A stretch of 64,000 bases of DNA from Photobacterium toruni (GTDB lineage Bacteria; Pseudomonadota; Gammaproteobacteria; Enterobacterales; Vibrionaceae). Of this stretch, positions 8,109 to 16,901 are shown one piece after another. The stretch lies in assembly GCF_024529955.1 (NCBI RefSeq), contig NZ_AP024855.1:992001-1056000 (forward strand). Reading direction: 5' to 3'. Under the pieces are notes generated by a model. It ran no database searches and was not told where the DNA came from. It was given only the letters and a program-made list of their open reading frames with translations. The position numbers and the translations under genes are program-made. Within the stretch, counting starts at the first letter, position 1. Every line of letters begins with the position of its first letter.

Positions 8109-9101
8109 TTAGGCTTTATCTTGTGCCAACCATTCAGCGACTTGTTTGGTGTAGTAGCTGACAATAAGATCAGCACCGGCACGTTTAAAGCCAGTTAATG
8201 TTTCATAGACCACACGCTTTTCATCTAATGCGCCTGCTAATGCGGCAAACTTGATTCCTGCATATTCGCCACCGACTTGATAGACTGCCAATGGTAAATT
8301 GGTTTTATGACGAAGATTGGCAACCACATCAAGGTAAGGTGTGCCGGGTTTCACCATTAGAATATCAGCACCTTCTTCTTCATCAAGCAAAGCTTCGACT
8401 AAGGCTTGACGACCATTAGCACAATCCATTTGGTAGGCTTTGCGATCACCGCTTAATTCACAATCAACTGCGGTACGGAAAGGACCATAAAAAGCAGACG
8501 CAAACTTTACTGCATGCGCCAAAATTGCAACATGTTCAAACCCAGCGGCATCTAATCCTTCACGAATGGCTTTTACTTGGCCGTCCATCATTGCTGATGG
8601 GGCTAACATATCGGCACCTGCTTTTGCTGCTGTGACACTTTGCTTAACTAATAATTCTAGCGTTTCGTCATTTAATACATGCTCATCATGGTAAACGCCA
8701 CAATGACCGTGAGTAGTGTATTCACAAAAACAAATATCAGGGATCACCATCATGTCAGGGCAGGCGGCTTTAATGGTTTTTACCATACGTGCGAGTAAGC
8801 CGTTATCATTCCATGTATCACTGCCGATCTCATCTTTCGTGTGCGAGATACCAAATGGCATTACATAGCGAATACCAAGCTTATAAAGGGTATTTATTTC
8901 ATCAGCTAGCATGGTTTCTGGAATACGCGAAATACCGGGCATTGTGCTAATGGCTACTGCTTCTGTTAAATGTTCTTCAATGAAGAGAGGGTGAATAAGA
9001 TCAGCCAATTTAAATTCATGTTCACGTACAAGATCGCGCATATTAGCGGTGCGACGCATACGACGAATACGTTTAACGGGAACAGAGGTAGAGTTTGTCA
9101 T
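8109..9101 (-). CDS. hemB: Delta-aminolevulinic acid dehydratase (porphobilinogen synthase)
   Basis: 330 residues, full length. It condenses two 5-aminolevulinate molecules to porphobilinogen in haem synthesis, in the cytosol. The cysteine triad of zinc-type enzymes is present ('DICFCEYTTHGHCGVYHDE'), as are both active-site lysine regions ('AHAVKFASAFYGPFR' and 'ILMVKPGTPYLD') and the phosphate/carboxylate site near 'QVGGEYA'. The Cys-rich site indicates a Zn-dependent catalytic centre rather than the Mg-only type. It is monocistronic and divergent from the exported protein gene at 9232. Confidence 0.96.
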   Translation of the reverse strand: MTNSTSVPVKRIRRMRRTANMRDLVREHEFKLADLIHPLFIEEHLTEAVAISTMPGISRIPETMLADEINTLYKLGIRYVMPFGISHTKDEIGSDTWNDNGLLARMVKTIKAACPDMMVIPDICFCEYTTHGHCGVYHDEHVLNDETLELLVKQSVTAAKAGADMLAPSAMMDGQVKAIREGLDAAGFEHVAILAHAVKFASAFYGPFRTAVDCELSGDRKAYQMDCANGRQALVEALLDEEEGADILMVKPGTPYLDVVANLRHKTNLPLAVYQVGGEYAGIKFAALAGALDEKRVVYETLTGFKRAGADLIVSYYTKQVAEWLAQDKA

Positions 9102-9231
9102 TAGAGAATTCTATTGTTTATGTTAATGGAGTATACATCATACAAATGTTAGTGTTTAGAATGCAATAGATAAAGGTATTGGTTCTAAAGCCGACTAAAC
9201 TTAATGCGAAAGCTCTTACCCTGAGGTTATT

Positions 9232-9537
9232 ATGAAAGTAATGTTATTGTTGATGTTGTCTATTTTATCTTTTCAAGCATCAGCACAAGAGAGGTATGTG
9301 TGCAAAGATGGCACCGCAGAGCGTACTGTTGAGGTAGTTTATAGCCAACCGGGTCACAAAGTACCTTGTGATGTTAAATATACTAAAGCAAGTGGTAGCC
9401 AAGTGTTATGGAGTGCAAGCCATGAGATTGGTTACTGTGAAACGAAAGCTCAAACCTTTGCGGCTAAGTTAGGTACGTTAGGCTGGACTTGTTCTAAGGC
9501 CGAGAAGACGGTAGCAGAACAGCCATTGAGTGAATAA
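9232..9537 (+). CDS. Small exported protein of unknown function
   Basis: 101 residues. A clear Sec signal peptide (MKVMLLLMLSILSFQASA, cleavage near residue 18-19) is followed by about 80 residues with four Cys (YVCKDG, VPCDVKY, GYCETK, WTCSK), which fits two disulphides in the periplasm. I recognise no named domain; proteins of this shape are common next to hemB in vibrios (recollection, not checked). GAGG lies before the ATG, and a good terminator follows at 9555. Confidence 0.6.
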   Translation: MKVMLLLMLSILSFQASAQERYVCKDGTAERTVEVVYSQPGHKVPCDVKYTKASGSQVLWSASHEIGYCETKAQTFAAKLGTLGWTCSKAEKTVAEQPLSE

Positions 9538-9554
9538 GATCGTTTAACGGTATT

Positions 9555-9589
9555 AAACGGATTAAAGAAGATCAATTTTTAATCCGTTT
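9555..9589 (+). terminator. Intrinsic terminator
   Basis: 12-bp stem AAACGGATTAAA / TTTAATCCGTTT followed by AGTTTTTTG. Confidence 0.75.
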
Positions 9590-9749
9590 AGTTTTTTGCT
9601 TTAGTTTATTGGTAACCACTGATCATATAACACCAATCTAGATCCATAGGTTTTTCCTATCAGCTTAATCAGTAAAAACAGCTTTTGTTTTGATAATGAT
9701 GGGGATAGATTAAATAGCAATAGTTTAGAATTAGATTCGGATATTCATT

Positions 9750-10184
9750 ATGACAACCATGACAACTCGCTGCCCACATTGTAAAGCGTTGAACCGTTTA
9801 CCTCTTGATCGTATTAACGATGAAGCGACATGTGGAACTTGTAAAGAAAAATTGCTTGATGGTATGCCGATAGAAGGCACTCCAGATAACTTTGCAAATT
9901 TAATCAATGGTGATAAACCTGTCGTTGTTGATTTTTGGGCTCCTTGGTGTAACCCATGTGTCGGTTTTGCTCCCGTTTTTGCAGATGTTGCCAATGAACG
10001 TAATGGCACTGCGCGTTTTGTTAAGATCGATACTGAAGCGCAACAGGCATTAGCCAGCCAATACCGTATTCGTAGCATTCCAACCATTATGGTCTTTAAA
10101 GGCGGTAAAATGGTAGACATGCTAAATGGTGCAATGCCTAAAACTGCATTTGATGAGTGGCTAAATAACGCATTAACAAAATAA
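9750..10184 (+). CDS. trxC: Thioredoxin 2
   Basis: 144 residues, the normal TrxC size. An N-terminal zinc ribbon (CPHC at residues 8-11, CGTC about 28-31) precedes a thioredoxin fold with active site 'WAPWCNPC' and the cis-proline loop 'IRSIPTIMVFKGG'. The active site is CNPC instead of the textbook CGPC. I believe this is seen in other vibrio TrxC proteins, so it is probably a lineage trait that shifts redox potential. It is cytosolic and reduces disulphides of stress-damaged proteins. A second ATG lies three codons in. Confidence 0.92.
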   Translation: MTTMTTRCPHCKALNRLPLDRINDEATCGTCKEKLLDGMPIEGTPDNFANLINGDKPVVVDFWAPWCNPCVGFAPVFADVANERNGTARFVKIDTEAQQALASQYRIRSIPTIMVFKGGKMVDMLNGAMPKTAFDEWLNNALTK

Positions 10185-10242
10185 CAGTTAGTCATCTGTT
10201 TTGTTTAGTGGTTATATTTGCTGGTGGTATATTGAATTGTTA

Positions 10243-10276
10243 AAGCCTAGTTATCTACACATAACTGGGCTTTTTT
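10243..10276 (+). terminator. trxC terminator
   Basis: AAGCCTAGTTAT pairs with ATAACTGGGCTT (one G-U pair), followed by a T-run. Confidence 0.75.
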
Positions 10277-10429
10277 GTGCATTTTTTTCAATATAATAGT
10301 CTGAAAATGGCGTATTCAGGTTATTATTTATGCTAATTATGTATAAATGTAAAAAAACACTATACTAAATTTTTAATGTGACCAAGATCTCTATATACTC
10401 TCGCCTCGGCCAGAACAATTACGTTCAGC

Positions 10430-10512
10430 CACCTTATTACAAGCTGTCACTAGGATATGTGAACGACCCACGGAGTTGGACCGGCGTTAACTATAGCTTG
10501 TTAATTTAGGTG
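10430..10512 (+). promoter_or_regulatory. Structured 5' leader RNA of nupC masking a ribosome site
   Basis: A long helix closes this element: CACCT (10430-10434) pairs with AGGTG (10508-10512), and ACAAGCT (10439-10445) pairs with AGCTTGT (10495-10501), with a few A-T pairs between. The enclosed 49 nt are more GC-rich than the surroundings. The 3' strand AGGTGA is the ribosome site of the ORF starting at 10519, so closing the helix would block it. A TATACT -10-like hexamer lies near 10361, giving a leader of roughly 290 nt. It does not match the purine riboswitch consensus that I know. A ligand-sensing role is inferred. Confidence 0.5.
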
Positions 10513-10518
10513 ACTTGT

Positions 10519-10680
10519 ATGTTGTACCATTGGACGAACACCCCTTTAGTTATTTACGCATATTGGCGTAATATCCATCTTTTGTTGACCCTTCAGCAAA
10601 TGTTTTTCCGATGCCACAACACAATCAATACCTACATTATTCGCAACACAATAGGACGAAATAATGCAGTTGTTAATTAG
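10519..10680 (+). CDS. Upstream ORF overlapping the nupC start (coupling peptide)
   Basis: 53 codons, ATG at 10519, stop TAG at 10678-10680, overlapping the first 17 bases of nupC in another frame. Its ribosome site AGGTGA (10508-10513) is part of the leader helix. The peptide (begins MLYHWTNTPLVIY) has no recognisable domain. The overlap geometry suggests translational coupling: opening the leader would let ribosomes read this ORF and re-initiate at nupC. Whether the peptide itself matters cannot be judged from the sequence. Confidence 0.4.
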   Translation: MLYHWTNTPLVIYAYWRNIHLLLTLQQMFFRCHNTINTYIIRNTIGRNNAVVN

Positions 10681-11929
10681 TTTGGCCGGTATTGTCGTAC
10701 TGGTTTTATTCGCAATTTTACTTTCAGATAACCGTAAAGCTATTAACTGGCGCACAGTGCTGGGTGCTTTAGTGCTACAAGCTGGTTTTGCAGCATTGGT
10801 ACTGTATGTGCCTCTTGGACAAAAAATGCTTGGCGCAATGAGCCACGGTATTGCGGGTTTATTAAGCTTTGCTGATGTTGGTATACAGTTTGTTTTTGGT
10901 GATTTATCTAACATTGAGAAAAGCGGTTTTGTGTTTGCGATCCGTGTCTTACCATTGGTGATCTTTATTAGTGCTTTAATTTCATTGCTATACTACTTCG
11001 GTATTATGCAATGGATAATTAAAGTATTAGGTGGTGGTATTCAGAAATTATTGGGTACTAGCCGCGCGGAATCATTAGTTGCAACGGGTAATATATTTTT
11101 GTCACAGGGTGAGTCTCCATTATTGGTGCGTCCATTCTTAGCTAAAATGACCCGTTCTGAGCTTTTTGTTGTAATGACATGTGGTATGGCATCTGTTGCG
11201 GGTTCAGTATTAGGTGGTTATGCAGGTTTAGGTGTTGATCTTAAATTTCTAATTGCTGCTAGTTTTATGGCTGCGCCAGGTGGTTTGTTAATGGCTAAGA
11301 TTTTAGTGCCAGAACAACAAGTACCAGAAGAACAAGTTGAAATTGAAATGGCAACCAGTGAGCACAGTAATGCGATTGATGCATTGGCGGCTGGTGCAAT
11401 GAACGGTATGAAAGTATCAGTTGCGATTGGTACGATGTTAATTGCATTTGTCAGTGTGATTGCAATGGCGAATGCTGGCCTAGAGCAAGTAGGTTATGGC
11501 CTAGCAAGTTTAACCTCTGCGATTGGCATGGATACCGTATCACAATGGTTTGCAACGACACCACTGAGCATGCAACTTATTCTTGGCTATATCTTTTCAC
11601 CATTAGCATTTGTTATTGGCGTACCAACCCACGAAATGATGGCAGCGGGTACGTTTATTGGTGAAAAACTGATTCTAAATGAATTTGTGGCCTTCATGGA
11701 TTTTGCTTCAATTAAAGAGACATTATCAGAGCATACTCAAGTTATTATTACTTTTGCGTTATGTGGTTTTGCTAATATCGGCTCTATTGCGATTCAGATT
11801 GGTTCAATTGGCGTAATGGCACCTGAGCGTCGTAGTGATGTAGCAAAATTAGGCTTTAAAGCAGTGATGGCGGCAACATTAGCGAACTTAATGAGTGCAA
11901 CCTTAGCGGGTATTTTTGTCACACTTTAA
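10664..11929 (+). CDS. nupC: NupC-type concentrative nucleoside transporter (CNT family)
   Basis: 421 residues with 8 to 10 hydrophobic segments. Family signatures are present: the central GESPLLVRPF-like loop ('GNIFLSQGESPLLVRPF'), 'GVDLKFLIAASFMAAPGGL' and, near the end, 'TFALCGFANIGSIAIQIG', which bind nucleoside and sodium in CNT transporters. It imports nucleosides across the inner membrane, driven by Na+ or H+. AGGACG precedes the ATG. It is a single gene with an unusually long structured leader, so control after transcription start is likely. Confidence 0.9.
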   Translation: MQLLISLAGIVVLVLFAILLSDNRKAINWRTVLGALVLQAGFAALVLYVPLGQKMLGAMSHGIAGLLSFADVGIQFVFGDLSNIEKSGFVFAIRVLPLVIFISALISLLYYFGIMQWIIKVLGGGIQKLLGTSRAESLVATGNIFLSQGESPLLVRPFLAKMTRSELFVVMTCGMASVAGSVLGGYAGLGVDLKFLIAASFMAAPGGLLMAKILVPEQQVPEEQVEIEMATSEHSNAIDALAAGAMNGMKVSVAIGTMLIAFVSVIAMANAGLEQVGYGLASLTSAIGMDTVSQWFATTPLSMQLILGYIFSPLAFVIGVPTHEMMAAGTFIGEKLILNEFVAFMDFASIKETLSEHTQVIITFALCGFANIGSIAIQIGSIGVMAPERRSDVAKLGFKAVMAATLANLMSATLAGIFVTL

Positions 11930-11973
11930 TTAATATGCTTTCTAGATAAACAATCTAGATATAAAAAATGATT

Positions 11974-12003
11974 AAGCCGTAGCAAAGATTGTTGCTACGG
12001 CTT
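11974..12003. terminator. Bidirectional terminator
   Basis: 12-bp perfect stem AAGCCGTAGCAA / TTGCTACGGCTT between the convergent nupC and the dehydrogenase gene. Confidence 0.8.
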
Positions 12004-12034
12004 TGTTATTTCTAGTGTTTAGTATTTTAAGTTA

Positions 12035-12904
12035 CTATTTATCAAATTGTTTGATTAAGATTGATGTATCTGCGCGATTAAATCCACGATGTTGTAATTT
12101 TTCATATTCAGCATCAACTTGTTTGGCTAATGGAAGCTCAACATTAAGTTTCTCGGCAGCATCAAAGCAAATCGCAAGATCTTTACGCATCCAGTCAATG
12201 GCAAAGCCAAAATCAAAGGAATCTACCGCCATGGTTTGCGCGCGATTTTCTAATTGCCATGATCCAGCTGCGCCATGCTTTAATACTTCAGTCATGGTAT
12301 GGATATCCAGTCCAACGGCTTTGGCGAGGGTGACGGCTTCTGATAATCCTTGCAAAACACCCGCAATACATAATTGATTGGCCATTTTTGTTATTTGACC
12401 ATAACCTGTTTCACCCATGAGTGTTGTTGCTTTTGCATATTGTGAAATAGCATGTTTGGCTTTATTAAATACCGCTTCATTACCACCCACCATAACGGTT
12501 AAGCAGCCATTGATAGCTCCCGCTTCACCACCTGAGACGGGTGCATCTAAAAAATCACAACCAATAACATGAGCAGCATTTGCAATTTCACGCGCAATAT
12601 CAGCCGAGGCAGTGGTATGGTCGACTAAAATAGCCCCTGGCTTAGCGGTGACTAAAATACCTTGTGGGCCTTTATAAATTTCGCGTACGTCATCATCGTT
12701 ACCCACACAGGTGAAAATAATGTCGGCTTCTTTTGCTGCATCACAAGGCGTAAGGGCAATAGTACCATCATATTCTTGAGCCCAAGCCTCTGCTTTTGTT
12801 TGAGTTCGGTTATAAACGGTAACATGGTATCCCGCTTTAGCGAGGTGACCAGCCATAGGGTAACCCATTGTCCCAAGGCCTAAAAAAGCAACGTTTGCTG
12901 TCAT
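12035..12904 (-). CDS. Beta-hydroxyacid dehydrogenase (3-hydroxyisobutyrate dehydrogenase / tartronate semialdehyde reductase family)
   Basis: 289 residues from the ATG at 12904, which has AAGGAAG upstream; an upstream in-frame extension is less likely. The Rossmann motif 'FLGLGTMGYPMAGHL' at the N-terminus, the substrate motif 'DAPVSGGEAGAINGCLTVMVGG' region, and the catalytic lysine in 'GYGQITKMANQ' are all present. 'NRT' after beta-2 favours NADPH. The exact substrate (3-hydroxyisobutyrate, tartronate semialdehyde, succinate semialdehyde) cannot be set from sequence. It is monocistronic. Confidence 0.85.
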   Translation of the reverse strand: MTANVAFLGLGTMGYPMAGHLAKAGYHVTVYNRTQTKAEAWAQEYDGTIALTPCDAAKEADIIFTCVGNDDDVREIYKGPQGILVTAKPGAILVDHTTASADIAREIANAAHVIGCDFLDAPVSGGEAGAINGCLTVMVGGNEAVFNKAKHAISQYAKATTLMGETGYGQITKMANQLCIAGVLQGLSEAVTLAKAVGLDIHTMTEVLKHGAAGSWQLENRAQTMAVDSFDFGFAIDWMRKDLAICFDAAEKLNVELPLAKQVDAEYEKLQHRGFNRADTSILIKQFDK

Positions 12905-13117
12905 CGTTAATACTTCCTTGATTTTAATTGTGAGCAATTTGTAATATTATAACAGACTGCATTATTGCGTAAATGGGAATGAGTTGTATGTGTTTTATGC
13001 AAATAAGTGAAGATTATCAACAGGATTAATTATTCGAAATTAATCGCTTGTAACAATTTGTGTTGCCAATTATCATAACCCTTACTTTTATTTTACGGAT
13101 TGGTTTAGTCAAACCTC

Positions 13118-13765
13118 ATGTTGTCAGTTGTGCTACGTATAATGCTATTGGTGTTATGTTTAGGAGCAAGCTCATTTGCTTCCGCATCGCCACAGCCAAA
13201 TATTATGCATTTCACGTCAACCAGTCCGGTTTATACTGATGTTATTGAAGCACCAGTATTGAATATTAATATAATGAACACTACTACGGTGACGACGGAT
13301 ATAGCCAATCACACTGTTCAGCCTTTTACGCATCAACATAAGACTGAGCAAGCGCCGAGACAAAAACATCCTACAGATCGCTATGTAAGTAACAATGGTT
13401 TACCTGTTTCTTTTTACGGCACAAGGTTAGTATGGAATTTTCCATCGCCAACGAATATTAAACTACCGCTCCATAGTGGAAAGCATCATCGTGCTGAAGT
13501 TATTAATTTAAGTAATATGATTAATATCTCTACACGATCTTTGAATAGCTTTTATCATAGTGCTGATGAAATAGCGCCAACCTTTGAACTGGCATTTGAA
13601 CTTCCCTTACTTCCTATACCAATGCTTGCTATTGGATATGCAGAACCCCTCAGCCCTCAAACTGATTGGATTTTAACAATAAAATCTTCAGCATCTCGAG
13701 TCTCTGGCTGGAAAGAATCTAATTTACTCTATTCACATTACGGGCATTCGTTCGTTACCGCATAA
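13118..13765 (+). CDS. vemP: VemP-like secretion-monitoring arrest peptide
   Basis: 215 residues, exported, directly upstream of secD-secF. The Sec signal peptide covers residues 1-24 (cleavage near ASA-SP). The long middle region is low in recognisable domains. The decisive feature is the C-terminal tail 'SRVSGWKESNLLYSHYGHSF' (about residues 193-212), which parallels the Vibrio VemP arrest motif (R-I-x-G-W-K-E-T-N-x-M-Y, from memory). In V. alginolyticus, VemP stalls its own translation until it is pulled by the export machinery, and the stall switches on secDF2. By analogy this gene would sense Sec/SecDF activity or low sodium. It is longer than the Vibrio protein, and the last residues after YSHY differ. 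No strong ribosome site is seen; an alternative ATG is at 13142. Confidence 0.75.
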   Translation: MLSVVLRIMLLVLCLGASSFASASPQPNIMHFTSTSPVYTDVIEAPVLNINIMNTTTVTTDIANHTVQPFTHQHKTEQAPRQKHPTDRYVSNNGLPVSFYGTRLVWNFPSPTNIKLPLHSGKHHRAEVINLSNMINISTRSLNSFYHSADEIAPTFELAFELPLLPIPMLAIGYAEPLSPQTDWILTIKSSASRVSGWKESNLLYSHYGHSFVTA

Positions 13766-13985
13766 GACATTACTGGTGCTTATGTCATTTATGGCATGGT
13801 GTGCTTTACTTAGTGATGTTGCTTTCCTCGACACATAAATGTTTTATTAATTTATGTATTCAATTTATCAATAGCTATTATTAATACCAACGGTTATCGG
13901 CTGTGAATATGATAACAAGCGGTAATGTTTCTATTTGAAAGATAAAATTAACAATAATTATTGATGTGTTATCGGTCGCAACAAG
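13766..13985 (+). promoter_or_regulatory. vemP-secD intergenic leader with several hairpins
   Basis: 220 nt without an ORF. ACATAAAT / ATTTATGT (13833-13840, 13850-13857) forms one hairpin. GTTATC (13893-13898) can pair with GATAAC (13911-13916), and a second GTTATC at 13968-13973 could compete for the same GATAAC. The secD ribosome-site region lies at the end. A stall-dependent structural switch is inferred. Confidence 0.45.
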
Positions 13986-13998
13986 ATGAGCTTGTTGC
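13978..13998 (+). promoter_or_regulatory. Hairpin with the secD start codon in its loop
   Basis: GCAACAAG (13978-13985) and CTTGTTGC (13991-13998) form a perfect 8-bp stem; the 5-nt loop ATGAG holds the first possible secD ATG at 13986. Confidence 0.6.
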
Positions 13999-15833
13999 TA
14001 GATATATGGCTTAAAATAATGAGAAAAAAGAATAATAAACAGATTCTGAATCATTACTCAGCATGGAAGTATGTTGTGTTAATTGTGACAGTCTCGATTA
14101 TGTTGCTCAGTGCTATTCCAACCTGGTATGGCGAAAATGCAGCAGTACAAATCAGTGCGAAAGGCGGCGCAATGCCAACACCTTTTGAGATTCAACGTGT
14201 TCTAAAAGAAAATGGCATTGAAGCCAAAACTATTGAACAGCAGCCAACTCGTACTATTGTGGTCGTTAATTCAACTAAAGAACAAACGAATACTAAAGAA
14301 GCATTAAACAGTATTGTTCACAATGAAGGTCGTTTAACATTAGCACTAGAACCGGCTGCACCGAAATGGCTGTTAGGCCTAGGTTTTGAGCCGATTAAGC
14401 TCGGTCTTGATTTACGTGGTGGTGTGCAGTTCTTACTTGATGTCGATATGAAAGAAGTTTATAAGCAGCATGCACAGCAGCTGACTGATGATCTTCGTAG
14501 CGATTTCCGTAAGCAAGATATTCGCGCGGCACGTTCAGAAATGACCAATAACAACCAAGTTATTGTGCGTCTGCCAAGTGAAGAAGCGAATGATAAAATT
14601 CGTACATACCTTCGTACTCAGTACCCACAATGGCAAGCGAAGAATGGCGAAGGCGATAACTTAGTCTTGTCTATGCGTGAAGATGAGCAAACGAATCTGC
14701 GTAACCTAACAGTACAGCAGAACTTGCAAACCATGCGTGGTCGTATTGAGCAACTTGGTATTACAGAAGCTTCTGTACAGCGCCAAGGTGAAAACCGTAT
14801 TCGTATTGAGCTTCCTGGTGTACAAGATCCAGCTGCAGCGAAAAACGTTATTGGTGCAACGGCAAGTCTTGCTTTCTATGCAGTTAAGCAAGAAGGCACA
14901 GGTAGCACCATGATCATTGACGATAAAGAAGGTCGTCCAGTACGTGTGAGCCGTAAGCCTGTATTAACGGGTGATCATATTATCGATGCTCGTGCGAGCA
15001 TGGGTGAAATGGGTACGCCTGAGGTTAATATTACCTTAGACAGTGCGGGTGGTAGCATGATGTCAGATTTCTCACGTAATAACGTGGGTCAGCCAATGGC
15101 AACGTCTTACAGCGAATATACTCGTAATGCGAAAGGGCAAACACAGCAAACGAATAAGATCATCAGTGTTGCAACTATTCAAACTCAGTTAGGTAGCCGT
15201 TTCCGTATTACCGGTGCAGGTTCTCTTGCTGATGCGCAACAATTAGCGTTACTACTACGTGCAGGTTCATTAACTGCGCCTGTAACTATCGTTGAAGAGC
15301 GTACAATTGGTCCAACATTGGGTGCTGAAAACATTAAAAATGGTTTTGCAGCGTTAGCATTAGGTTTAGGTGTGACATTAGTATTTATGGCATTGTGGTA
15401 CCGTCGCCTAGGTTGGGTTGCAAACATTGCGTTGATCACTAACATGATCATGCTTTTCGGTTTAATTGCCTTGATTCCAGGGGCAGTATTAACCCTACCG
15501 GGTATTGCTGGTTTGGTATTAACCGTGGGTATGGCCGTTGATACCAACGTGCTTATTTTTGAACGTATTCGCGATATGGTTCGAGAAGGGCGCAGTTTTG
15601 CTCAAGCGATTGATCGTGGTTTCAGTAGTGCATTTGGTACTATTTTCGATGCCAACTTTACAACAATGATCACCGCAGTGGTACTTTACTCTATCGGTAA
15701 TGGTCCAATTCAAGGCTTTGCATTGACGTTAGGTCTAGGTCTTCTAACCAGTATGTTTACTGGTATATTTACTTCCCGCGCCATTATTAACTTGGTTTGG
15801 GGTCGTGATTCTCGTCGAGATGTAAGGGTTTAA
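13986..15833 (+). CDS. secD: Protein translocase subunit SecD (second-copy, VemP-linked type)
   Basis: 615 residues from ATG 13986; a downstream ATG at 14019 also fits, and neither has a strong ribosome site, which suits conditional translation. TM1 lies at about residues 28-50, then the periplasmic P1 domain containing 'IKLGLDLRGGVQFLLDVD', then five TM segments after about residue 450 with the RND-like 'GMAVDTNVLIFERIRDMV' signature. SecD with SecF uses the ion gradient to pull proteins across the inner membrane after SecA. No yajC or tgt is adjacent, so this is not the usual yajC-secDF locus. Vibrios carry a second, VemP-controlled pair, which this matches. Confidence 0.92.
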   Translation: MSLLLDIWLKIMRKKNNKQILNHYSAWKYVVLIVTVSIMLLSAIPTWYGENAAVQISAKGGAMPTPFEIQRVLKENGIEAKTIEQQPTRTIVVVNSTKEQTNTKEALNSIVHNEGRLTLALEPAAPKWLLGLGFEPIKLGLDLRGGVQFLLDVDMKEVYKQHAQQLTDDLRSDFRKQDIRAARSEMTNNNQVIVRLPSEEANDKIRTYLRTQYPQWQAKNGEGDNLVLSMREDEQTNLRNLTVQQNLQTMRGRIEQLGITEASVQRQGENRIRIELPGVQDPAAAKNVIGATASLAFYAVKQEGTGSTMIIDDKEGRPVRVSRKPVLTGDHIIDARASMGEMGTPEVNITLDSAGGSMMSDFSRNNVGQPMATSYSEYTRNAKGQTQQTNKIISVATIQTQLGSRFRITGAGSLADAQQLALLLRAGSLTAPVTIVEERTIGPTLGAENIKNGFAALALGLGVTLVFMALWYRRLGWVANIALITNMIMLFGLIALIPGAVLTLPGIAGLVLTVGMAVDTNVLIFERIRDMVREGRSFAQAIDRGFSSAFGTIFDANFTTMITAVVLYSIGNGPIQGFALTLGLGLLTSMFTGIFTSRAIINLVWGRDSRRDVRV

Positions 15834-15837
15834 CGCA

Positions 15838-16740
15838 ATGAAAAATTGGATTATTACAAACTTAACTAAATTGCGTTATATGACCGGTATTGTGTCAATT
15901 GCGTTAATGGTTATCTCGATCAGCTTTATTTGTATTCGTGGCTTAAACTGGGGTCTTGATTTTACTGGCGGTGTTGTTAGTGAAGTACAGATGAACAGTC
16001 AAATCACCAGCAGTGAAATTGAACCATTGATGGATGCTGGCTTTAAGCAAGATGTCGTGGTAATTGCTGCAGATGAACCTGGACGTTGGATCCTACGCTA
16101 TGCTGTACCAGCGAAAGGTGTAACATACCCAGATATTACGCAAGTACTTGATCCGCTTCATGCAAAAGTACAAGTATTAAATACCAGTATTGTTGGCCCT
16201 CAAGTAGGTGCTGAAATGGCATCTCAAGGTGGTCTAGCATTACTTGTTACTATGCTTTGTATTCTAGGTTACTTAAGCTACCGTTTTGAATGGCGTCTTG
16301 CTGCAGGTGCACTACTTGCCCTAATGCATGATGTTATTTTAGCTGTTGGTTTCTTTGCTATGACACAAATGGAGTTTAACTTAACAGTACTGGCAGCGAT
16401 CTTAGCTATCTTGGGTTACTCATTGAATGACTCGATTGTTATTGCTGACCGTATTCGTGAACTTCTCATTGCGAAACCAAAACAAGATATTGAAGCAACT
16501 AACAATGAAGCGATTATTGCAACGTTCTCGCGTACGATGGTGACATCCGGTACAACGTTGATGACTATCGGTTCATTATGGTTATTAGGTGGGGCATCGC
16601 TACAGGGCTTCTCTATTGCGATGTTTATTGGTGTCTTAACCGGTACATGGTCATCAATATCAGTAGGTACATTACTTCCTGAATTCTTAGGTTTAAAACC
16701 AGAACACTACCTACCAAAACCTGAGTCACAAGATCCTTAA
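15838..16740 (+). CDS. secF: Protein translocase subunit SecF
   Basis: 300 residues, starting 5 nt after the secD stop, so co-transcribed and probably translationally coupled. TM1 is followed by 'LNWGLDFTGGVVSEVQ', the SecF counterpart of the SecD D5 motif. A short periplasmic domain and five TM helices follow, with 'LGYSLNDSIVIADRIRELL' as the D4-type signature containing the conserved Asp. It acts with SecD. The operon ends at the strong terminator at 16776. Ion specificity (Na+ or H+) cannot be read with confidence. Confidence 0.94.
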   Translation: MKNWIITNLTKLRYMTGIVSIALMVISISFICIRGLNWGLDFTGGVVSEVQMNSQITSSEIEPLMDAGFKQDVVVIAADEPGRWILRYAVPAKGVTYPDITQVLDPLHAKVQVLNTSIVGPQVGAEMASQGGLALLVTMLCILGYLSYRFEWRLAAGALLALMHDVILAVGFFAMTQMEFNLTVLAAILAILGYSLNDSIVIADRIRELLIAKPKQDIEATNNEAIIATFSRTMVTSGTTLMTIGSLWLLGGASLQGFSIAMFIGVLTGTWSSISVGTLLPEFLGLKPEHYLPKPESQDP

Positions 16741-16775
16741 TCGTTAATGTGATATTGTTAATGATAAGTAATAAG

Positions 16776-16806
16776 CCGCTAACAGTGATGTTAGCGGTTT
16801 TTTTTT
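16776..16806 (+). terminator. secDF terminator
   Basis: 9-bp perfect stem CCGCTAACA / TGTTAGCGG followed by a run of nine T. Confidence 0.85.
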
Positions 16807-16901
16807 GAATTGGCTCAAAGAGACGCGTTTATTTTCAGTGAAAAATGCAATTTATTGCTAGACTGAAATAAGTTAAATAAAGCATGGTGGAAGGAGATAG
16901 C

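Noticed and set aside
10430..10512. Purine riboswitch upstream of nupC
   Set aside because: The conserved purine-aptamer core sequences are not present; the element is structured but of another type.
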